Shown here: positions 7,361 through 12,045 of the stretch, one piece after another | How the letters are laid out: each line of letters begins with the position of its first letter | Numbering within the stretch: position 1 is the first letter of the stretch | DNA from: Desulfobacterales bacterium | Lineage (GTDB): Bacteria; Desulfobacterota; Desulfobacteria; Desulfobacterales; JAFDCJ01 | Direction of reading: 5' to 3' | NCBI GenBank assembly: GCA_020345785.1 | Contig: CP070771.1 | Coordinates: 4,081,425 to 4,093,469, forward strand | DNA length: 12,045 bases | The notes under the pieces: model-generated | Told to the model about the DNA's origin: nothing | The model's database searches: none | The model's input: only the letters and a program-made list of their open reading frames with translations | Made by a program: the position numbers and the translations under genes

Positions 7361-7387
7361 GTTGATTGAGTTGATGGAGTTGATTAA
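7361..7387 (+). repeat. GTTGATNNA nonamer tandem repeat
   Basis: Three 9-bp units GTTGATTGA, GTTGATGGA, GTTGATTAA start ten bases after the serA stop. Related units recur at 7762-7796 (GAGTTGGAT, GAGTTGAAT, AAGTTAAAG) and, inverted, at 7829-7861 (ATCAACTTA-type). All keep the 9-bp period and surround the palindromic element between serA and iorA. Confidence 0.7.
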
Positions 7388-7498
7388 TCCCTTAAACCTT
7401 CAGCTTTGCTGATGGTCCAAGAATTGCTCAGGGGATAGGTGGGTGAAAATTCACCGCTCGCTTCGCTCAAGACGCAAAGATTGCAGAGAAAAACACCT

Positions 7499-7533
7499 TT
7501 TTCCTTTGCCGTTGAGAGGACGGCAAAGGAAAA
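7499..7533. repeat. Hairpin 1 (13-bp stem)
   Basis: Perfect stem TTTTCCTTTGCCG (7499-7511) / CGGCAAAGGAAAA (7521-7533) with loop TTGAGAGGA. Its loop heptamer TGAGAGG is exactly complementary to the loop of the hairpin at 7616-7650. Confidence 0.8.
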
Positions 7534-7615
7534 GCTTTCAGCTTGTGTATGCAACAAAAGCACCAGTGAGAGTATATTATTCAAAGTCGCAAGTTAGATC
7601 CCCGAAGGGTGGTGC

Positions 7616-7650
7616 TTTTTGTTTTCCGCCCTCTCAGCGGAAAACAAAAA
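7616..7650. repeat. Hairpin 2 (14-bp stem)
   Basis: Perfect stem TTTTTGTTTTCCGC (7616-7629) / GCGGAAAACAAAAA (7637-7650) with loop CCTCTCA. Read on the opposite strand it is a relative of the hairpin at 7499-7533 (CCG-Y-TGAGAGG-R-CGG core), with paired substitutions in the stem. Its left arm overlaps TGGTGCTTTT, which can instead pair with AAAAGCACCA at 7556-7565. Confidence 0.8.
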
Positions 7651-7709
7651 AATAAAAAGAATCCTTTGCGTGCTCTGCGACTCTGCGGTGAGAACAAAAT
7701 TCAATTTGG

Positions 7710-7751
7710 CCCCCTTTTAGGGGATTCATCAAGCCACCCCTTTTAGGGGGG
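7710..7751. repeat. Duplicated CCCCTTTTAGGGG motif
   Basis: CCCCCTTTTAGGGG (7710-7723) and CCCCTTTTAGGGGGG (7737-7751) are two direct copies of a short near-palindrome 27 bases apart. Function unknown. Confidence 0.6.
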
Positions 7752-7761
7752 ATATTTGACT

Positions 7762-7861
7762 GAGTTGGATGAGTTGAATAAGTTAAAGGTTGATCGTGTT
7801 TATATTTTCGGATTCATCCTTATTTCCTAATCAACCAATCAACTTAATCAACTTATCAACC
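7762..7861. repeat. Nonamer repeats flanking the iorA leader, two orientations
   Basis: Plus-orientation units (GAGTTGGAT, GAGTTGAAT, AAGTTAAAG, then GTTGAT) at 7762-7796, and reverse-orientation units (AATCAACCA, ATCAACTTA, ATCAACTTA, TCAACC) at 7829-7861. They could pair with each other or with 7361-7387. The iorA ribosome binding site lies 43 bases further on. Confidence 0.55.
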
Positions 7862-7917
7862 AAAGAAACGATCATAACCATCCTAACGATCTCAACGACC
7901 TAACGGAGGAAACTGTC

Positions 7918-9741
7918 GTGACTGAATACAGATTACTGTTGGGCAACGAAGCCATCGCGCGGGGACTGGTGGAAAACGGTTGCGCGATTGCGACCTCTTA
8001 CCCGGGTACCCCGGCATCCGAAATATTGGCGGCGGTGGCTTTTTTTCAAAAGGAAAATGATATTTCCATGCATACCCAGTGGGCCGTCAACGAGAAAATT
8101 GCATTTGAAATTGCCTACGCCGGCTGTCAGACAGGACTGCGCACGGCGGTCAGCATGAAGCAGGTGGGCTTAAACGTGGCTTCCGATCCGCTTATGAGTG
8201 CCGCTTATATGGGGGTTGAGGGCGGCTTTATTGTGGTCACGGCCGATGATCCCGGCCCCATCTCCTCCCAGACCGAGCAGGACAGCCGGTTGATGGCCAT
8301 GCTGGCCAGAATTCCGGTACTGGATCCGGACACGCCGCGTCAGGCCAAAGAGATGGTCGGCCTGGCCTACGAGATCTCCGAAACCTACAAAACGCCGGTA
8401 ATGCTGCGACCCACCACCCGGGTCTGTCATTCCCGCCAGGATGTGGCCCTGGGAAAGATTCCGCAAAATGGCCGGGAAGTCAAATTCGAAAAGGATCCCA
8501 GCCGCTGGGCGGCAACACCGCGCTATCGGTTTCATCTGCACAATGAGGTGGAAGAAAAGCTCAGGGCCATTGCCCGGCACAAAGCCACCCGGCCGCTGCG
8601 TCTCAATCCCCGGGCGAAATCTGCCAGAGCTATTATATCCTCCGGTGTTGCAGCTGCCCACACGAAAGAAATTTTAAAAGAGCTGAAGCTGTGGCAAAAA
8701 ATTCCCTTTTACCAAGTGTTGCAGCCTTTTCCCTTGCACACTGATTTCATAACCCACTGGCTTGAAACCTACGAGGAGATACTGGTTATCGAAGAACCCA
8801 TGGCGGTTATCGAGATGCAGTTGGCGGATCGACACCGGGTCAAGGGCAAGATGTCCAATGCCGTATCTACCGTGGGGGAGCTTTATCCTGAGAATATTCA
8901 GGAAATTATTTGCAAATTCAGCGGCACGGAAGCGGAAAAGCTGGAAATGCCATTTGTCGGTGGGCGGCGACCGACGCTGTGTGCCGGTTGTCCGCACCGG
9001 GCCAGTTTTTTTGCCATCAAAAAAGCGGCTCCCCGGGGAATATATACCAGCGATATCGGATGCTATACCCTGGGATTGAATTTAGGGGCGGTGGACACGG
9101 TTCTTTGCATGGGAGCGGCCATCAGCCAGGCTTCCGGTTTCTACCATGCCCATAAGAATGAAGCGAAGCAGCCGGATATCGTCGCCACCATCGGAGATTC
9201 GACATTTTTTCACGCCGGGGTGCCGGCCCTCATTGATGCAGTGGTCCAGAATGTAAAATTTGTGCTGGTAATTCTTGACAACCGTACCACGGCCATGACC
9301 GGCAGCCAGCCCACACCGACTTCAGGGTTCGGTGCCTGCGGCGAGCCGCTGCACGCTGTCGACATCGAAGCCCTGGTGCGCGGCTGCGGAGTCAAATTCT
9401 GCAAAGAAGGCAACCCCTATCAGGTAAAAGATTTCATGGCCCTGATGAAAAAAGCCGTCAAATACAGCCGTGAAAATGGACCGGCGGTGGTGATATCCAG
9501 GTATCCCTGCGTTATCGATCTGACGCGCAAAGGGGAAGCCGCCGAGTACATACCCATCGAAATCACTGAAGATTGCGACGGCTGTGGTTACTGCATCAAG
9601 CATTTTGAATGCCCGGCGCTGATTTACCATGATGAAAATAAGGATGAAAAATACACGACGGTCGATCCGCTTTTGTGTATCGGATGCGGCGTCTGTTTGA
9701 ATGTTTGCCCGAAAGGGGCGATACAGGTTAGACAGGACTGA
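7918..9741 (+). CDS. iorA: Indolepyruvate ferredoxin oxidoreductase, alpha subunit
   Basis: Catalytic subunit (607 aa) of the oxygen-sensitive cytoplasmic enzyme that converts indolepyruvate and related arylpyruvates plus CoA to arylacetyl-CoA, CO2 and reduced ferredoxin. The N-terminal pyrimidine-binding region covers ~1-180 (SYPGTPASEI at 28-37, NEKIAFEIA at 58-66). The thiamine-pyrophosphate-binding half covers ~350-540: CAGCPHR (355-361), GDIGCYTLG (within 378-386) and GDSTFFHAG (426-434), followed by DNRTTAMTG (454-462). Two [4Fe-4S] sites end the protein: C553, C556, C559, C565 and C587, C590, C593, C597. Length is normal for the family. The start is GTG at 7918, with GGAGGA (7905-7910) seven bases upstream. 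iorB follows, but only after 469 bp of repeats. A phenylacetate-CoA ligase gene, a frequent partner, is not in view. Confidence 0.95.
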   Translation: MTEYRLLLGNEAIARGLVENGCAIATSYPGTPASEILAAVAFFQKENDISMHTQWAVNEKIAFEIAYAGCQTGLRTAVSMKQVGLNVASDPLMSAAYMGVEGGFIVVTADDPGPISSQTEQDSRLMAMLARIPVLDPDTPRQAKEMVGLAYEISETYKTPVMLRPTTRVCHSRQDVALGKIPQNGREVKFEKDPSRWAATPRYRFHLHNEVEEKLRAIARHKATRPLRLNPRAKSARAIISSGVAAAHTKEILKELKLWQKIPFYQVLQPFPLHTDFITHWLETYEEILVIEEPMAVIEMQLADRHRVKGKMSNAVSTVGELYPENIQEIICKFSGTEAEKLEMPFVGGRRPTLCAGCPHRASFFAIKKAAPRGIYTSDIGCYTLGLNLGAVDTVLCMGAAISQASGFYHAHKNEAKQPDIVATIGDSTFFHAGVPALIDAVVQNVKFVLVILDNRTTAMTGSQPTPTSGFGACGEPLHAVDIEALVRGCGVKFCKEGNPYQVKDFMALMKKAVKYSRENGPAVVISRYPCVIDLTRKGEAAEYIPIEITEDCDGCGYCIKHFECPALIYHDENKDEKYTTVDPLLCIGCGVCLNVCPKGAIQVRQD

Positions 9742-9763
9742 GGACTGAGTAATGAGGACTGAG
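9734..9763 (+). repeat. AGGACTG repeats over the iorA stop
   Basis: AGGACTG occurs at 9734-9740, 9741-9747 and 9755-9761, the last two inside longer copies (GGACTGAGTAATGA and GGACTGAGCAATGG). The iorA stop TGA (9739-9741) lies within the first unit, so the repeat reaches into the final codons. Confidence 0.6.
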
Positions 9764-9787
9764 CAATGGGTGTGGGGTGCAAGGCGC

Positions 9788-9836
9788 AAAGGTTAAAGGC
9801 TAAAGGGAAAAGGTGAAAGGTTAAAGGTTAAAGGAG
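9788..9836 (+). repeat. Seven AAAGGNN heptads
   Basis: Seven uninterrupted 7-bp units, AAAGG plus two variable bases (TT, CT, GA, TG, TT, TT, AG). AAAGG is invariant in all seven. They are followed directly by a small hairpin GGACC-TTC-GGTCC (9838-9850). Each unit resembles a Shine-Dalgarno core, but no gene starts nearby. Confidence 0.75.
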
Positions 9837-9837
9837 C

Positions 9838-9850
9838 GGACCTTCGGTCC
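9838..9850 (+). other. Small hairpin behind the heptad array
   Basis: GGACC (9838-9842) and GGTCC (9846-9850) form a 5-bp stem around TTC, followed by only TTT. A weak terminator at best. Confidence 0.35.
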
Positions 9851-10017
9851 TTTAGGAGCGTTTCACTTGTTGAACACCTTTGCTCTTAAAATTAGATGTG
9901 AAATCCCGCTGATTTTGTGCGGGGAGGAGCGCTGCGCTTGTGGGAACGGCATAAAGGAATTTAGGGACGAGAGCTTGGCAGTAGGCGCATTGCGTGGGGA
10001 GTTAACGTTAATAGTTA

Positions 10018-10196
10018 TTAGTTATTAGGAATTCTGTCGATCTCATATAAACAAAGATAGAGCGAAGCGTTTCCTTAATTTTAGGCATTTTAGGCATTTT
10101 AGATCACTTTAGGCATTCCTTTATTGTGTTGCATCACTCTGCGATAAAAAGGTAATGATGCATAGATAAATATGACAAAGTAGAGCTAATAACTAA
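10018..10196. repeat. Spacer segment bounded by 11-bp inverted repeats
   Basis: TTAGTTATTAG (10018-10028) and CTAATAACTAA (10186-10196) are perfect inverted copies bounding 157 bp that contain no gene. Inside are two adjacent TTTTAGGCA units (10079-10096) with a related TTTAGGCA at 10108-10115, and a dyad TGCATCA (10130-10136) / TGATGCA (10156-10162). The right end is 5 bases before the iorB ribosome binding site. Its shape suggests a small non-autonomous inserted element, but that is inference. Confidence 0.5.
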
Positions 10197-10210
10197 AAGG
10201 CGGAGATCTT

Positions 10211-10771
10211 ATGAGCAAGAAAATCCGGCAGCAACTCATCATCAGCGGCGTCGGCGGGCAGGGGGTTTTGTTTGTGACGCAACTTCTGGCGGAGGCGGCC
10301 ATCAAAAAAGGCTTGCCTGTTTTTACATCCGAAACCCACGGCATGGCCCAGAGGGGAGGGACCGTTCTCTCCCATTTTAAGGTCGGGGATTTTTCAAGTC
10401 CCCTGATCCGGCCGAAACAAGCCGATGGCCTGCTGGCTCTCAAGGCTGAAAACCTGAGGACACATAAGCACTTTCTTAAAGCAAGCGGGTGGGCGGTCGC
10501 CAACGGCGACAGTGCGGGCAAATCGGTTGCGGAATTACCGGTTGATGCGATTGATGCCGACACCCTGGCCCAAAAGATCGGAAATCCAAAGGCGGTCAAT
10601 CTTATCGTCCTTGGCTTTGCCTTGGCCAAAGCCAATAAGGCTGGAGCGAAGCAGCCCAAATTGTTTTGTACCATGTCGGATATCATATCGGTTTTAAAAG
10701 ATCGATTCGGCAAAAATAAAAAAATGCTGGAGGCATCGCTAAAAGCGCTGGAGGCGGGGTACAAAGCCTAA
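10211..10771 (+). CDS. iorB: Indolepyruvate ferredoxin oxidoreductase, beta subunit
   Basis: Partner subunit (186 aa) of IorA, belonging to the pyruvate/2-oxoacid ferredoxin oxidoreductase gamma-domain family, cytoplasmic. The N-terminus carries the family nucleotide-loop-like motif IISGVGGQGV (10-19), then SETHGMAQRGG (40-50), a signature shared by IorB proteins. Length is normal (~190 aa). GGAG (10202-10205) lies five bases before ATG. In most genomes iorB touches or overlaps iorA; here 469 bp of repeat-rich DNA intervenes, so expression may depend on read-through or a separate promoter. The final ~20 residues are a predicted helix (MLEASLKALEAGY). No truncation is seen. Confidence 0.94.
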   Translation: MSKKIRQQLIISGVGGQGVLFVTQLLAEAAIKKGLPVFTSETHGMAQRGGTVLSHFKVGDFSSPLIRPKQADGLLALKAENLRTHKHFLKASGWAVANGDSAGKSVAELPVDAIDADTLAQKIGNPKAVNLIVLGFALAKANKAGAKQPKLFCTMSDIISVLKDRFGKNKKMLEASLKALEAGYKA

Positions 10772-10795
10772 AGCAAATGATGACCATGTAATAAG

Positions 10796-10853
10796 CCGAA
10801 CTTTGGATTCTCTTTGGTATAATACCAAAACTCCTCCGAACTTTGAGAGAATC
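10796..10853. repeat. Nested palindrome with duplicated CCGAACTTTG
   Basis: CCGAACTTTG is directly repeated (10796-10805, 10836-10845). GATTCTC (10806-10812) pairs with GAGAATC (10847-10853), and a perfect 17-bp dyad TTTGGTAT-A-ATACCAAA (10813-10829) sits inside. It lies 25 bases behind iorB. There is no T-run, so it is not a standard terminator; it is more like a small repeat element or protein-binding site. Confidence 0.6.
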
Positions 10854-10890
10854 TCAACAGATCACCGCCTGTGGGATTCCTGATTAATGA

Positions 10891-10936
10891 TTGACTTAAT
10901 CTCGTCGATTTGGTTATAAATAGGTACAACCTATTT
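10891..10936 (+). promoter_or_regulatory. Candidate promoter and operator for the adenylate cyclase gene
   Basis: TTGACT (10891-10896), 18-bp spacer, TATAAA (10915-10920), or TTATAA at 17 bp: a good sigma70-type match. A perfect 8-bp inverted repeat AAATAGGT-ACA-ACCTATTT (10918-10936) overlaps the -10 and expected start site, a typical repressor position. The predicted leader to ATG 11067 is about 140 nt. Confidence 0.55.
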
Positions 10937-11066
10937 CTGATTCTCCGATTGCAACCGACCTGAAGCGGCTTACCATTTTCATAATCGAATCCGGTTCCCA
11001 TCTGATCTTTGCGTCCATTCGAATAGTCCACCATTTTCCAGAATGGAGTGATTAGGCGGTGCCACT

Positions 11067-12045
11067 ATGGCAGATGAAGGTTTTAAACGTAAACTTACCT
11101 CCATTTTCAGTGCTGATGCCGTCGGCTACAGTCGTTTGATGGGTGATGATGAAGCGGCGACTGTCCAGACCTTGACATCCTATCGCAACGTAATTTCCAC
11201 CTTAATCAAGCAATACCATGGCACTGTTATAGATTCCCCCGGCGATAATATATTGGCTGAATTTGTCAGTGTGGTCGATGCCGTTCAATGTGCGGTGGCG
11301 ATACAAAAGGAACTTAAAGCCAGAAACGATGAATTGCCTGAAAAACGCAAAATGCAGTTTCGCATCGGGGTCAATCTCGGCGATGTCATTCAGGAAGAAG
11401 ATCGGATTTATGGAGATGGTGTCAATATCGCTGCCAGACTGGAAGGTTTGGCCGAACCTGGGGGAATATGCATCTCCAAGACCGCTTTTGATCATATCGA
11501 AAGCAAGCTGCCATATGGATATGAGTTTTTAGGTGATCAAACGGTCAAAAACATCGCCAAGCCGGTGGGTGCCTATCGGGTCTTGATGGAGCCAAGGGTG
11601 ACGGTTGCAGAGTTGCCGGAGCCGGAAAAACCGGCACTTGTGAGGCGCATGCCTATAATAATTGCTGCCATTGGGGTGTTGGGGGTTGCCATTTCTTTGG
11701 TGATCTGGCAGCTTTACTTTCACCGTCCATCCGTTGAACCTGCTTCTGTTGAGAAGATGGCATTTGCCTTGCCAGATAAGCCATCCATAGCGGTTATGCC
11801 GTTTGACAATCTAAGTGGTGATCCAGAGCAAGAGTATTTTTGCGATGGCATGACAGAGGATTTGATTACTGATCTATCGAAAATTTCGGGTATATTCGTC
11901 ATCGCCCGCAACTCGACGTTTACCTATAAGGGTAAGCCTGTAAAAATGAAACAAGTGGCAGAAGAACTCGGTGTCCGTTATGTACTGGAAGGAAGTGTTC
12001 GCAAAGCTGAAGATAAAGTAAGAATTAATGCACAGCTTATTGATG
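11067..12045 (+). CDS. Class III adenylate/guanylate cyclase with membrane anchor (3' truncated)
   Basis: The first 326 residues are visible; the gene runs off the right edge. Residues ~9-175 form a class III cyclase catalytic domain that makes cAMP (or cGMP) from the nucleotide triphosphate. Metal-binding aspartates are D17 in SADAVGYS and D60 in SPGDNILAEF; N120 and R124 (NIAARLE) are the expected transition-state pair. One hydrophobic helix at ~195-217 is the only membrane segment. After it, KPSIAVMPFDNLSGDPE and ARNSTFTYKGK are typical of the TolB/FlgO-like region that precedes TPR repeats in this family, presumably outside the inner membrane. Whole proteins usually have ~500-700 aa, so a TPR tail is expected beyond the window. 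AGGCGG (11054-11059) is seven bases before ATG. The nucleotide preference cannot be decided by eye. Confidence 0.92.
   Translation, partial: MADEGFKRKLTSIFSADAVGYSRLMGDDEAATVQTLTSYRNVISTLIKQYHGTVIDSPGDNILAEFVSVVDAVQCAVAIQKELKARNDELPEKRKMQFRIGVNLGDVIQEEDRIYGDGVNIAARLEGLAEPGGICISKTAFDHIESKLPYGYEFLGDQTVKNIAKPVGAYRVLMEPRVTVAELPEPEKPALVRRMPIIIAAIGVLGVAISLVIWQLYFHRPSVEPASVEKMAFALPDKPSIAVMPFDNLSGDPEQEYFCDGMTEDLITDLSKISGIFVIARNSTFTYKGKPVKMKQVAEELGVRYVLEGSVRKAEDKVRINAQLID

Larger units (their letters stand above)
7451..7691. repeat. 241-bp concentric palindromic element
   Basis: Nested inverted arms share nearly one centre (~7571-7588): TCACCGC (7451-7457) / GCGGTGA (7685-7691); ACGCAAAG (7472-7479) / CTTTGCGT (7664-7671); hairpin 7499-7533 / hairpin 7616-7650; AAAAGCACCA (7556-7565) / TGGTGCTTTT (7610-7619). 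Small frames inside it (for example 7443-7655) are low-complexity products of the repeats. It is non-coding and MITE-like in shape, but no transposase ends or target-site duplication could be confirmed. Confidence 0.65.

Noticed and set aside
7443..7655. 70-codon plus-strand frame between serA and iorA
   Set aside because: Composed of the concentric repeat arms; no ribosome binding site.
7352..7917. CRISPR array or riboswitch in the serA-iorA spacer
   Set aside because: Repeats are of several kinds, lack regular 30-40 bp spacers, and no known riboswitch core was recognised.
10186..10764. 192-codon minus-strand frame opposite iorB
   Set aside because: Antisense to a clear iorB; composition reflects the complement of its codons.
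10768..11034. 88-codon minus-strand frame between iorB and the cyclase gene
   Set aside because: It covers the nested palindrome and the best promoter, lacks a ribosome binding site and overlaps the end of iorB; probably chance.

Overview
The window looks like chromosomal DNA of an anaerobic bacterium, most plausibly a Desulfobacterota (sulfate-reducer-like) genome. This rests on gene content (an indolepyruvate:ferredoxin oxidoreductase, an orphan TrpB2, a bifunctional beta-oxidation protein of archaeal-type domain order, a short Cys-rich protein of a kind I associate with this group) and on intergenic DNA packed with short palindromic and tandem repeats. No tRNA, rRNA, CRISPR array, transposase or phage gene was seen. 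The taxonomic placement is inference.

Layout. (1) 3-119: 3' end of an unidentified plus-strand gene with a clear intrinsic terminator; 162-1013 holds no gene I can support. (2) 1156-3180, minus strand: a 674-aa 3-hydroxyacyl-CoA dehydrogenase/enoyl-CoA hydratase fusion, divergently transcribed from (3) 3507-4883, plus strand: a TrpB2-type tryptophan synthase beta chain. Their shared 326-bp intergenic region carries a 41-bp symmetric element that looks like an operator with overlapping divergent promoters. The two-gene module is bracketed by two inverted copies of a ~145-bp repeat (1014-1156 and 4989-5136). (4) 5312-5581: small Cys-rich protein of unknown function, followed by a terminator. 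(5) 5771-7351: serA, D-3-phosphoglycerate dehydrogenase. (6) 7352-7917: repeat-rich spacer with a 241-bp concentric palindrome. (7) 7918-9741 iorA and 10211-10771 iorB, the two subunits of indolepyruvate ferredoxin oxidoreductase, separated by an unusual 469-bp repeat-filled gap. (8) 11067-window end: class III adenylate cyclase with a membrane anchor and a periplasmic-type extension, truncated by the window, with a good candidate promoter upstream.

How the genes may work together. SerA starts serine synthesis; TrpB2 condenses serine with indole to tryptophan; IorAB oxidatively decarboxylates arylpyruvates from aromatic amino acid transamination to arylacetyl-CoA and reduced ferredoxin; the HAD/ECH fusion works on CoA thioesters. 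A loose aromatic amino acid/acyl-CoA theme is possible, but spacers and separate regulatory signals argue that these are neighbouring transcription units rather than one operon. I see no clear new multi-gene system. The most unusual material is the intergenic architecture (symmetric divergent operator, inverted repeat pair around a module, concentric palindrome with complementary hairpin loops, heptad array inside the split ior locus) and the altered residues in the dehydrogenase half of the fusion protein.
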